This document shows positions 37,798 to 46,853 of a stretch of 64,000 nucleotides of DNA, piece after piece. Position 1 is the first letter of the stretch. Every line of letters begins with the position of its first letter. This DNA is from Algoriphagus sp. PAP.12. GTDB taxonomy: Bacteria; Bacteroidota; Bacteroidia; Cytophagales; Cyclobacteriaceae. The position numbers were made by a program, and so were the translations under genes. Location: positions 1-64,000 of the forward strand of contig NZ_JAPPSQ010000009.1 in assembly GCF_026652115.1 (NCBI RefSeq), given 5' to 3'. The notes beneath the pieces are model-generated. The model ran no database searches. It was not told the DNA's origin and saw nothing but the letters and a program-made list of their open reading frames with translations.

Positions 37798-38898
37798 ATG
37801 ACCGTTAAAAAGCTGAATATCCCACCCTATTTATCAGCACTCTCAATTATGTTATTCATAATTGTGCTGGTTTTCTTTCTAATCATTGGGAAAAGTCTTC
37901 TTATTCCGCTTTTTCTCGGAGGTTTCTTCGCAATCCTCTTTACTCCTTTGAGTAATCTAATGGAAAAAGTAAAGTTTCCGAGGGCTCTTTCTTCTTTTGT
38001 ATCCCTACTGCTAATGACAATGTTAGTCGGTGGTCTGATCTCATTTATAATAGCAAATGTGGCCACTTTCACTAAAGATTTCGATGACGTATCAGGGAAA
38101 TTTGGACAATATGCAGAACAGGTTGATACATGGACTAAAAACAACCTGCAAACGGATTATGAAATCAGAAAGAAAGTAAATACAGAATACTTGAAGAATA
38201 TTCTTGTTGAAAACAGTTCAAGTATTTCAGATTTTGCGCTTAAAACGGTTGGCTCACTTTCTGGAATTGTATTGATTCCAGTGTTTATGTTTTTCTTCCT
38301 ATTGTATAGAGATCATTTGACAAAAATGATGATCATGATTTACCGTGATCGAGATCCAGTACTGGTAAAAATGCGGATTACAAGCCTTACCAAGGTAATA
38401 CAACATTATATTGTAGGTGTCGGAAAAGTGATGGTCATTTTGGCAATTTTGTATATCATTGCCTATTCTATACTTGGAATCAAACATGCTATTTTCTTTG
38501 CAGTTCTAGGAGCAGTTCTTAATATTATTCCTTACGTTGGTCCTTTTATTGGGATTCTACTTCCGGTTCTATATTCATTTCTTACAAAAGACAGTCTTTT
38601 TTATCCAGTTGCTGTATTAGTTTCATACCAAATTATTCAAATGTTGGAAGGGAATTTCTTGACACCAAAAATTGTCGGAGGAAATGTAAATCTGAACGCA
38701 TTTATAACCTTCATAGGATTATTGATCGGTGGAACAATTTGGGGCGTAGCTGGTATGGTTTTGGTTATTCCGACGATGGCCATCCTACGGGAAATATTTG
38801 ACCTAAGTGAAGAAACTAAACCATTTGCCTTTCTCATGGGAGAAGAAAAATCCAATGAGACGGAAAAACCAACTAAAAAAGATGAAAATTCAGAATAG
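37798..38898 (+). CDS. AI-2E family permease
   Basis: A 366-residue membrane protein of the AI-2E/PerM family. Hydrophobic helices run over residues 10-90. A soluble segment (about 95-145) is followed by the conserved HYIVGVGKVMVILAILYII, then LGAVLNIIPYVGPFIGILLPVL and LEGNFLTPKIVGGNVNLNAF. Members transport diverse small molecules or ions, and AI-2 export is shown for very few, so the substrate is open. The last 17 nt overlap the start of the TPR lipoprotein gene, so the two are probably co-translated. Confidence 0.9.
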   Translation: MTVKKLNIPPYLSALSIMLFIIVLVFFLIIGKSLLIPLFLGGFFAILFTPLSNLMEKVKFPRALSSFVSLLLMTMLVGGLISFIIANVATFTKDFDDVSGKFGQYAEQVDTWTKNNLQTDYEIRKKVNTEYLKNILVENSSSISDFALKTVGSLSGIVLIPVFMFFFLLYRDHLTKMMIMIYRDRDPVLVKMRITSLTKVIQHYIVGVGKVMVILAILYIIAYSILGIKHAIFFAVLGAVLNIIPYVGPFIGILLPVLYSFLTKDSLFYPVAVLVSYQIIQMLEGNFLTPKIVGGNVNLNAFITFIGLLIGGTIWGVAGMVLVIPTMAILREIFDLSEETKPFAFLMGEEKSNETEKPTKKDENSE

Positions 38899-39814
38899 CC
38901 TTTTGGCTGGAATAATAGCCCTAACACTTTTCTCATGTGACTCAATTGAAGATAAGAAAGGCCGGTTTTTGCTCAAAGGAAATGAAAAGCTAGAAGAAAA
39001 CGACCCAAAATCTGCAATAGATTTCTACCATGAAGCTATTGAATTGGACTCAACCTATTCAGATGCTTGGTTTAATAAGGCTGTTGCACATTTGAAATTA
39101 CATCAATTAAATGAGGCTATTGCAGATTTTTCTCAAGCCATCAATTTTCGTCCCGACTATCCGAATGCATATTTTCAACGTGGTTTAAGTTATTTGGACA
39201 ATGGAGAATTCTACAAGGCAAAATCCGATGCAGAATGGCTTCATAAAAATGACTCAGAAAACTGGGAAGGTTATTTTTTATCAGGGTTGGTAGCTGAAAA
39301 ATTAGAAGATTATCCTACTGCTTTGACCTCTTTTCAGAAAGCCTCAGAATTAAATCCCTCTAATTCAGACCTGTTGGTCAATCAAGCTACTGTCTATTAC
39401 TATCAAAAAGAATTTGAGGAAGCTTCTAAACTTTTGGATAAAGCTGAATCTATCAATCCCTCAGAACCAAACCTTCATAATTTAAGGTCTATGATTGCTT
39501 TTGATTATGGCAAATATCAAGAGGCTCTTGAAGCAGTCGAGAAGGCAATTTCTCTGGATAGCCGACAAGCTTATTATTACAATAACAAAGGGCTTTATCT
39601 CTTATTCTTAGGAGAAAAAGAAAAAGGGCTTGAATTAATCAATCAAAGCATCCAAATGGATGACTCCAACCCCTTTGCCTTGAGAAATAAAGGGATATTT
39701 TATGTAATGGAGGGAGATAAAATTTCTGCATTACAATATTTGACAGAGCTCTACAAAGACTATCCTGATATGGAATTAGTAGAGGAATATTATAAGAAAG
39801 CTCAAGATTTATGA
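38882..39814 (+). CDS. TPR-repeat lipoprotein
   Basis: A 310-residue lipoprotein: signal peptide QNSLLAGIIALTLFSC with the lipidated Cys at about residue 19. It then has about eight tetratricopeptide repeats (for example AIDFYHEAIELDSTYSDAWF and ALTSFQKASELNPSNSDLLV). TPR arrays are protein-binding scaffolds. I start at ATG 38882. An upstream in-frame ATG at 38807 lies inside the permease gene and would place 25 polar residues before the signal peptide. Its final 13 nt overlap the end of the hybrid kinase gene on the other strand. Confidence 0.88.
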   Translation: MKIQNSLLAGIIALTLFSCDSIEDKKGRFLLKGNEKLEENDPKSAIDFYHEAIELDSTYSDAWFNKAVAHLKLHQLNEAIADFSQAINFRPDYPNAYFQRGLSYLDNGEFYKAKSDAEWLHKNDSENWEGYFLSGLVAEKLEDYPTALTSFQKASELNPSNSDLLVNQATVYYYQKEFEEASKLLDKAESINPSEPNLHNLRSMIAFDYGKYQEALEAVEKAISLDSRQAYYYNNKGLYLLFLGEKEKGLELINQSIQMDDSNPFALRNKGIFYVMEGDKISALQYLTELYKDYPDMELVEEYYKKAQDL

Positions 39815-42702
39815 TTCTCTAAAATCACTTCTTTAATTTTCTTTAAAAGTTCAGCTGCATCAATAGGTTTGGCAACGAATCCCTCAAAGCCTATTTCATT
39901 GATTTTCTCCATTATCTCCAATTTTGCTGCAGCCGTAAGGGCAATCACAGGTGTATCGGAGATTTTTTTGATTTCTGATGTAGCCGTAAAACCATCCATT
40001 ACTGGCATTTGAATATCCATTAAAATGCAATCGTAATTTTTGTTTTTAATTGCCTCGACAGCCTGGGCACCGTCTCCCACTCTTTCAAAAGTATAGCCCC
40101 ATTTTTTGATGATTTTACCTAAAACCAAGGCATTTACATCATTGTCCTCTGCCATGAGAAGGTGGAGATTGGAAAAATCTTTTGAATAACCATTGAACTG
40201 ATTGTTAGAAATAATTTTCTCAGTGGCCAAATCAAACTCGAGTTCAAAATAGAACTTACTACCTTTTCCTACTTCAGAATCCAATTGGATTGTACCTCCC
40301 ATCAAATTTAACAAACGACGAGTAATGGAGAGACCTAATCCTGTACCTCCGTATTTCGTGCTAAAAGTTGGTTTTACCTGATCAAAGTCTTGGAAAATTT
40401 TTTCCTGATTCTCTTTAGCAATTCCAATCCCGGTATCTTTTACTTCAAAATATACTTTGACTTTATTTTGATTACTATCTTTCAATTGAAGAGACACATC
40501 TACGTGACCTTCATTTGTGAACTTCAAAGCATTAGTGATCAGATTATTTAAAATCTGAGAAATTCGAGTTTTATCCCCTTTAACAATTACATCCAATCCA
40601 TCACTTAGATGAAGTTGGAGGTCATTTTTAGTATCCCTAGCATGGAATGAAAGCCCCTTCATCACTTGTACTACCAGTTCCTTCAATTGGAAAGGTGCTT
40701 TTTCAATTGTCAATTTACCTGCTTCAATTTTCTGGAAATCAAGCAAATCATTAATCATAATGATCAGATTATCTACCGCAAAATTGATAGTATTGAGTGT
40801 ATTCTTTTGAACCTCATTTGGGCTCTCTTGAAGCAATGAATAAACAGAACCTGAGATTGCATTCAAAGGAGTTCTCAGTTCATGACTAATCATCGATAGA
40901 AAATCTGATTTGATCTGGCTTGCTTTTTCAGCTGTCTTTCTCGCTTCATCAAGTTTGGTTTCAAACTCCTTTTGTTGACTGATATCCGCCAAATACCCAT
41001 ACCAAACCATATCGCCATTTTCCAATGTCTGGGGTCTAGCAGCACCTAAAACCCAACGATATCCAGTTGGCTCTGCCTCATTTTTCACTCTGAACTGACA
41101 TTGCCATGGCTCTTGCTTTTTGGCTGAAGCAACAGAACTCATGATTACATTTGGCAGATCTAGTGGATGAACTCTTGAAATAGCAACCGATATATCCGTA
41201 AAGTTTTCAATATCCTGAGAAGACAATCCCAAAACTGAATTAATCCCTTTGGATAAAAATGAGAAACTCATCTTGCCATTTTCATCCAATACCAATTGAT
41301 ACAGACCTCCTGGGACCTGTTCTGTCAAATTCATTAAGAAATCACTACTTGCCTCCAATGATTTTTCAAGTACAACCTTCTCAGTTATATTTTTAAATGA
41401 GAGCAATACATAGTCTTTGCCCTGATCATTAAAAGGTTTGGAAGCTATTTCCAGAGTTAGCTGTTTTCCAATTCCATTTATCAAAAGTGTTGAAAAACGC
41501 TTTGGCCCCAATTCATATCCAGAGGTATTGATCCAGTCCTTCCATTGGTCTGTTTCCTCAAAAATTACATTCAATTCAATCAAATGCTGGAAACTTTGTC
41601 CGGGATCTATTCCTAATAATTTTCTCGCCTCATCATTACACAAAAAAATCTTTCCATCAGGATAAACCACCATCAAAGCATCAGGAGATTCAGTCAAAAT
41701 ATTATTGACCAGCTGAACTGAAATTTCTAACTCTCTCTTTTCGGAATTATCAAAAACAACTCCCACCCATTGTTTCTTACCAGAAATGGAATTGATTAGT
41801 TCACCTTTAATCTCCAAAGAAAGTGATGCTAGTGTATCCTTAAAAATTTCCTCCCCTTCAGGTAATTCCTTGAGCTTTGCCTTTAGCTCGGTTTCTAACA
41901 CTGAAAGTTCAGGTTTTTCAAGCGGCAAAATAGATTCCGCAGATTCATCCCAATGGATTCCCGACTCATCTAAGTACCAAGTTCCTGTTTTATTTAAACT
42001 ATGAGCTTTTTTCTGAACCTGAGAAAGATGTTTCTCTTTTTGCTCTAACTCAAGTTGATCAGTTTTATCCCTTCCTATCAAATAAAAATGTTCTTCTGTA
42101 AATTGGACAGAACATTCCAAAAATCTAAAATTCCCATCTTTCCCTTTTATACGTGCCTTAAAGAATCCTAATTGATCTTCGTTTCCCTTATTTTTCCAAA
42201 TTTCTCGAACAGTTTCCAAATCCTGTTCATGGATCAATGGACATAGACTGGTATTTAATAATTCAGATGAATCAAACCCAAGAATTGGAGAAACTGCAGC
42301 ATTGGTATAAGTTAGAAAGTCATGCTGTCCAATCCCTATTAAATCTAAACCTGATTTAAAAAATTGGTGAATTTCCTTTCTATTGGGGAACCCATGTGTT
42401 TTAAGTTCTTTTCCTTTGTAAAACAAAAAATAATTGGCCCCACTCTCTTGAGGCAATTCCAAGCGAAAAGAATAATCACTATCGCCGTGTGTCAGCACCA
42501 ATTCTTCCTTGAAAATATAGGCATTGATATCTAGGCCTAACCCAACTAGGTTTCTATCTTTCAGAGATTCCCCTATTTGACTCTCAAAAGACTCATTACC
42601 ATAAAAAATAGCATAGGGGAAGGTATCATCAGCCAAAAACACCATCTCTGAAGATTCATAGATGATCTTTTTAAAAGTACTATTGATACCCCTTGCTTGC
42701 AT
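39802..42702 (-). CDS. Hybrid PAS sensor histidine kinase with receiver domain
   Basis: A 966-residue soluble hybrid kinase. No membrane helices are visible. About four PAS-type regions lie in residues 1-580 (for example LDLIGIGQHDFLTYTNAAVS and EVPGGLYQ-like blocks, with PAC ends such as WYGYLADISQQKEFE). The HisKA domain has the phospho-accepting His607 in SMISHELRTPLNAIS, and the ATPase domain shows ILNNLITNALKFT, DTGIGI and GTGLGLSI. The C-terminal receiver has Asp896 in CILMDIQMPVMDG and Lys in FVAKPID. No Hpt domain is present, so the receiver-Hpt protein elsewhere in this window is a possible relay partner. Confidence 0.92.
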   Translation of the reverse strand: MQARGINSTFKKIIYESSEMVFLADDTFPYAIFYGNESFESQIGESLKDRNLVGLGLDINAYIFKEELVLTHGDSDYSFRLELPQESGANYFLFYKGKELKTHGFPNRKEIHQFFKSGLDLIGIGQHDFLTYTNAAVSPILGFDSSELLNTSLCPLIHEQDLETVREIWKNKGNEDQLGFFKARIKGKDGNFRFLECSVQFTEEHFYLIGRDKTDQLELEQKEKHLSQVQKKAHSLNKTGTWYLDESGIHWDESAESILPLEKPELSVLETELKAKLKELPEGEEIFKDTLASLSLEIKGELINSISGKKQWVGVVFDNSEKRELEISVQLVNNILTESPDALMVVYPDGKIFLCNDEARKLLGIDPGQSFQHLIELNVIFEETDQWKDWINTSGYELGPKRFSTLLINGIGKQLTLEIASKPFNDQGKDYVLLSFKNITEKVVLEKSLEASSDFLMNLTEQVPGGLYQLVLDENGKMSFSFLSKGINSVLGLSSQDIENFTDISVAISRVHPLDLPNVIMSSVASAKKQEPWQCQFRVKNEAEPTGYRWVLGAARPQTLENGDMVWYGYLADISQQKEFETKLDEARKTAEKASQIKSDFLSMISHELRTPLNAISGSVYSLLQESPNEVQKNTLNTINFAVDNLIIMINDLLDFQKIEAGKLTIEKAPFQLKELVVQVMKGLSFHARDTKNDLQLHLSDGLDVIVKGDKTRISQILNNLITNALKFTNEGHVDVSLQLKDSNQNKVKVYFEVKDTGIGIAKENQEKIFQDFDQVKPTFSTKYGGTGLGLSITRRLLNLMGGTIQLDSEVGKGSKFYFELEFDLATEKIISNNQFNGYSKDFSNLHLLMAEDNDVNALVLGKIIKKWGYTFERVGDGAQAVEAIKNKNYDCILMDIQMPVMDGFTATSEIKKISDTPVIALTAAAKLEIMEKINEIGFEGFVAKPIDAAELLKKIKEVILENHKS

Positions 42703-43034
42703 TGAATTATTCTTTCAAATGAGGGTATTATGCGTATTAGTCTTTGAGAATAATTAACCCTTCACTTATCTACTGTAAACATACAGCAATTTGTATTTCA
42801 TAGCAAGTATTTAACTTTTCAAACCAATAAAAAGGCATTATTTTTTATAAAAACCACTGATTTTGTTCCATAAACGGACGACTAAATTCTTCCTTGAAAA
42901 AATCCAGCTATTCTAAAATCAATACTATTATCACTTTTCGAGTAAAATGAATAAACAAGTTTACTGGAAAATATAGCGCATAAAAAAACCGCAACTGAAA
43001 TCAGCTGCGGTTTCTTGTTATTATTCAATGTAGA
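42703..43034. other. Intergenic region between aconitase and hybrid kinase genes
   Basis: These 332 bp upstream of the kinase gene are AT-rich and hold no credible ORF. A small dyad CTGTA-aaca-TACAG lies at 42773-42786, 71 nt before the kinase start. The aconitase terminator is at the right end. I see no RNA gene or repeat here. Confidence 0.6.
42982..43013 (-). terminator. Rho-independent terminator of the aconitase gene
   Basis: AAACCGCA (42986-42993) pairs with TGCGGTTT (43006-43013), extended by CTGA/TCAG after one mismatch. Seven T follow on the minus strand. Confidence 0.85.
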
Positions 43035-45299
43035 TTAAGCATTCGCTGCTTTGATCAAATTCAAGGCAGAACCAGCCTTGAACCATTCGATCTGACCTTC
43101 ATTGTAGGTATGATTCACTTCAATAGTATCAGAGGATCCATCCGCATGATTCAATACTACTTGAAGAGATTTTCCAGGAGCGAAAGATTCCAAGCCTACG
43201 ATATCGATAGAATCATCTTCCAATACTTTGTCATAGTCTACAGGATTGGCAAAAGTCAATGCCAACATACCTTGCTTTTTCAAGTTAGTTTCGTGAATTC
43301 TGGCAAATGATTTTACCAAGATCGCACGAACACCCAAGAATCTAGGCTCCATAGCAGCATGCTCACGAGAAGAACCTTCACCGTAGTTTTCATCACCAAC
43401 TACGATACTTCCGATTCCATTCGCTTTATAATTTCTCTGAGTTGCAGGCACCTCACCATATTCACCAGTCAATTGGTTTTTCACAGAGTTGGTTGAATCG
43501 TTAAATGCATTAACCGCTCCGATCAACATGTTATTGGAAATGTTATCCAAGTGACCTCTGTATCTCAACCATGGACCTGCCATAGAGATGTGGTCAGTAG
43601 TACATTTTCCTTTTGCTTTGATCAAAAGCTTCAAGCCTTTCAGGTCCGTTCCTTCCCAAGCTGGGAATGACTCAAGCAACTGTAGACGCTCTGAAGTTGG
43701 GCTTACAATCACATCAACACCTGAACCATCAGTTGCTGGAGCTTGGTAACCTGCATCTTCAACGGCAAAGCCTTTGGTAGGAAGTTCCAAACCTTTTGGC
43801 TCGTCCAATTTCACCGCTTGACCTTCTTCATTGACCAAGGTGTCAGTCATTGGATTGAAAGTCAAATCGCCGGCAATTGCCAAAGCAGTTACGATTTCAG
43901 GAGAAGCTACAAATGCGTGGGTATTAGGGTTACCATCGGCACGCTTTGCAAAGTTTCTGTTGAAGGAGGTAATGATAGAGTTTTTCTCTTGCTTATCAGC
44001 TCCATGTCTAGCCCACTGACCGATACAAGGCCCACAAGCATTTGCCAAAACAACTCCGCCCATTTGACCGAAGGTATCTAAGAAACCATCTCTGTCCACT
44101 GTAAAACGAACTTGCTCAGACCCTGGAGTAATGGTATACTCAGATTTAGCAACCAATTTTTTATCAACCGCCTGCTGCGCCAATGAAGCAGCTCTTGAGA
44201 TGTCTTCATAAGAAGAGTTGGTACAAGAACCGATCAATCCCACATCCAATTTTGCAGGCCAACCGTTTTCCTTTACAGCTGAAGCGAATTTAGAGATAGG
44301 CCAAGCCAAATCCGGAGTGAATGGTCCATTCACATGAGGCTCTAGTTCAGAAAGGTTGATTTCGATTACTTGATCAAAGTAAGTAGCCGGATCAGCATAA
44401 ACCTCCGCATCACCAGTTAGGTGTTCTGCAATTCCATTAGCCAATTCAGCGATATCTGCTCTACCAGTACCTTGAAGGTAAGCTGCAGATTTTTCATCGT
44501 ATCCGAAGATAGAAGTAGTTGCGCCGATTTCGGCCCCCATGTTACAAATGGTGCCTTTACCAGTTGCAGAAAGAGAACGAGCTCCTTCACCAAAATATTC
44601 AACGATAGCTCCCGTTCCACCTTTAACAGTAAGGATACCAGCAACTTTCAAAATAACATCTTTAGCAGAAGTCCAACCAGACAATTTTCCAGTCAACTTC
44701 ACACCGATTAGTTTTGGAAACTTCAGCTCCCAAGGCAATCCAGCCATCACGTCACAGGCATCAGCACCACCAACACCAATTGCGATCATTCCTAGACCAC
44801 CTGCATTTGGAGTATGAGAGTCAGTTCCGATCATCATTCCTCCCGGGAAAGAATAATTCTCAAGAACTACCTGGTGAATAATACCTGCTCCTGGCTTCCA
44901 GAATCCGATACCATACTTATTGGAAACAGATGCCAAGAAATCATAAACTTCACGGTTTTTGTCTTTGGCTTTGCTCAAATCTTTGTCAGCTCCTACTTCA
45001 GCCTGGATCAAGTGATCACAGTGAACTGTAGAAGGTACAGCAACCTTGTCTTTCCCAGCTTGCATAAACTGCAACAATGCCATTTGGGCTGTTGCATCCT
45101 GCATAGCAACTCTATCAGGTTGGAAATCCACATAGGATTTTCCTCTTTCATAAGCCTGAGAAGCAGTTCCTTCAGTCAAGTGAGAATACAAAATCTTTTC
45201 TGTCAGGGTAAGTGGCCTACCTACTGCCGCTCGAGCAGCTGCTATTCTTTCTGGATAGCGGGCATACACTTCCTTGATCATGTCAATATCAAAAGCCAT
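43035..45299 (-). CDS. Aconitate hydratase (mitochondrial type)
   Basis: TCA-cycle [4Fe-4S] enzyme converting citrate to isocitrate. The 754-residue product is the size of mitochondrial-type aconitases rather than AcnA (about 890). It shows [29 protein letters not shown], cluster cysteines in [10 protein letters not shown] and [30 protein letters not shown], and the swivel domain with [19 protein letters not shown]. No other TCA genes are adjacent. A -7 box lies about 45 nt upstream and a terminator directly downstream, so the gene is probably monocistronic. Confidence 0.96.
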   Translation of the reverse strand: MAFDIDMIKEVYARYPERIAAARAAVGRPLTLTEKILYSHLTEGTASQAYERGKSYVDFQPDRVAMQDATAQMALLQFMQAGKDKVAVPSTVHCDHLIQAEVGADKDLSKAKDKNREVYDFLASVSNKYGIGFWKPGAGIIHQVVLENYSFPGGMMIGTDSHTPNAGGLGMIAIGVGGADACDVMAGLPWELKFPKLIGVKLTGKLSGWTSAKDVILKVAGILTVKGGTGAIVEYFGEGARSLSATGKGTICNMGAEIGATTSIFGYDEKSAAYLQGTGRADIAELANGIAEHLTGDAEVYADPATYFDQVIEINLSELEPHVNGPFTPDLAWPISKFASAVKENGWPAKLDVGLIGSCTNSSYEDISRAASLAQQAVDKKLVAKSEYTITPGSEQVRFTVDRDGFLDTFGQMGGVVLANACGPCIGQWARHGADKQEKNSIITSFNRNFAKRADGNPNTHAFVASPEIVTALAIAGDLTFNPMTDTLVNEEGQAVKLDEPKGLELPTKGFAVEDAGYQAPATDGSGVDVIVSPTSERLQLLESFPAWEGTDLKGLKLLIKAKGKCTTDHISMAGPWLRYRGHLDNISNNMLIGAVNAFNDSTNSVKNQLTGEYGEVPATQRNYKANGIGSIVVGDENYGEGSSREHAAMEPRFLGVRAILVKSFARIHETNLKKQGMLALTFANPVDYDKVLEDDSIDIVGLESFAPGKSLQVVLNHADGSSDTIEVNHTYNEGQIEWFKAGSALNLIKAANA

Positions 45300-45342
45300 T
45301 GTATATGATTTTAGGTGTGTAAATGGTTCAAAATTTTCGCTG

Positions 45343-45350
45343 CAAATATA
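45343..45350 (-). promoter_or_regulatory. Bacteroidetes -7 box of the aconitase gene (TATATTTG)
   Basis: TATATTTG on the minus strand fits TAnnTTTG and lies 43 nt before the start codon. No clear -33 element at the normal distance. Confidence 0.4.
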
Positions 45351-45440
45351 GGAAGTTCGAAGCGAAATAGATAACCAGACAAATGTTCAAAACGCTGGTT
45401 TATCCTTATTTAAAACCATTTTAGACTATTTTAATTCCTT

Positions 45441-46751
45441 TCAAAAAAATAAAAAAACAGCTGCAACTAAAAATGTAAAGCCCGCTAAAAAAAGCCAACC
45501 AGTGTATCTCAGTAATTCTCTGGCAGTTAGACCTGTAATAGCCAATAAAGGCAAGGCCCAAAAAGGTTGAAGAAGATTGCTGATTTGGTCACCATAGGCA
45601 AATACCATGATCATTTTGCCGGAATTTAAATCTAGATTTTTAGCCACTTCCATGATTATTGGTCCTTGTACTGCCCACTGCCCCCCACCAGAGGGCACCA
45701 TTAAATTGACAATAGCTGAAGAGCCTAAGGCCAAAATCGGAAACACCTGTGCGTTGGTAGTATGAAGAAAAAACTCTGAAATAGAATCTAAAAGGCCGGA
45801 ATAAGTCACCAGCCCAAGGATTCCCGCATAAAAAGGGAATTGGATAAAAATATCGATGGAATTCTTTAAACCTTCCAAAGTAGCTTTGGTAAATTGATCA
45901 AGGCTTCTGTAAAAGATCAAAACCAAAGCGAATAGAACAAAATTGACCCAATTCAAATTGATATTTCCTAGAGTAAATTCTCTCTCCTCTCCAAAAAACT
46001 GGATAAAAGCTGCTAAAAGTATTATGAACCCAAATAAGATCCCCAAATACCCACTTTTCCCTGATGGTATTGGCTTTAACTCTTTGGAATGAATTGAAGT
46101 TTTGCCTGTATTCTCCTTCTTTGCTAATAGAAAAAGAGTCAATAAGAAAACTAGCATCAAACCTAGGGTTACCAACAAATTGAAACTTGTGAAAATGGTA
46201 TCTGAAACCGGTACCACTCCTATTAGACTTTCTAAAAAATGTCCCTCCTCTGCTACTTTCAATGGTGCCGAAGCAGAAATACCTCCGTGCCAGACTGCCA
46301 TTCCAAGGTATCCGGCTGATCCCAATAATGCAGGGTGGATTTCCACCTGTTTTCTTTCCATTTCTTTAGAGACAAATCGGGCCAATAATGCACCAACTAT
46401 TAATCCAAATCCCCAGTTTAATAATCCTGCCAACATGGTGATGACAGCTACAAAAAATAGAGCTGAAATCTTTTGTTCAGGAAATGAAGCCACTTTTTTC
46501 AGAAATCGATGAACTGGCTCAAATACTGCCAAGGCATAACCAAAAACCAAAATCATCATCATCTGCATGGTAAAATCCAGCAAACTAAAAAAACCTTCTT
46601 TCCAAAACTCTAATGATAAAACTATCCCCTCTCCTAATGATTTCCCCTCTTTACTCAAGTGCATCAAGGCAATACAAAAACAAAACAGCGTCAAAAGTAA
46701 GACAATATCGAAAGGTGAAACGGAATAATTATTTGAATTTTTAGAATCCAA
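45441..46751 (-). CDS. Short-chain fatty acid transporter (AtoE family)
   Basis: A 436-residue integral membrane protein with about ten to twelve hydrophobic helices. It includes LGSSAIVNLMVPSGGGQWAVQGPI and FAYGDQISNLLQPFWALPLLAITGL, characteristic of the AtoE/short-chain fatty acid permease family. LLNWGFGLIVGALLARFV is another family block. Relatives import acetoacetate or butyrate in ato operons, but no such catabolic genes are here. It is divergent from the 7TM histidine kinase across 102 bp, so the kinase could respond to its substrate, which is speculation. Confidence 0.88.
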   Translation of the reverse strand: MDSKNSNNYSVSPFDIVLLLTLFCFCIALMHLSKEGKSLGEGIVLSLEFWKEGFFSLLDFTMQMMMILVFGYALAVFEPVHRFLKKVASFPEQKISALFFVAVITMLAGLLNWGFGLIVGALLARFVSKEMERKQVEIHPALLGSAGYLGMAVWHGGISASAPLKVAEEGHFLESLIGVVPVSDTIFTSFNLLVTLGLMLVFLLTLFLLAKKENTGKTSIHSKELKPIPSGKSGYLGILFGFIILLAAFIQFFGEEREFTLGNINLNWVNFVLFALVLIFYRSLDQFTKATLEGLKNSIDIFIQFPFYAGILGLVTYSGLLDSISEFFLHTTNAQVFPILALGSSAIVNLMVPSGGGQWAVQGPIIMEVAKNLDLNSGKMIMVFAYGDQISNLLQPFWALPLLAITGLTARELLRYTGWLFLAGFTFLVAAVFLFF

Positions 46752-46824
46752 GCCTCGATGATTTAAAACATTTAAAATATTGATGTAATATTATACTTCA
46801 ATCCCCTTAACATAACATAATATA

Positions 46825-46842
46825 AATACCTATAAAGGTATT
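46825..46842. promoter_or_regulatory. Inverted repeat in the atoE-like/kinase divergent region
   Basis: AATACC and GGTATT flank 6 nt (TATAAA). The dyad ends 11 nt before the kinase ATG. It may be a regulator site or part of the leader. Confidence 0.3.
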
Positions 46843-46853
46843 CCAACTAACAA

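Noticed and set aside
37798-38898. Autoinducer-2 exporter as a functional call
   Set aside because: The family name is historical and most members have other or unknown substrates. No luxS nearby.
44814-45308. 164-codon open frame on the plus strand
   Set aside because: Antisense to the conserved N-terminal part of aconitase and not protein-like.
46801-46842. tRNA or riboswitch-like structure in the divergent region
   Set aside because: Only a 6-bp dyad is visible. No cloverleaf or known aptamer consensus.
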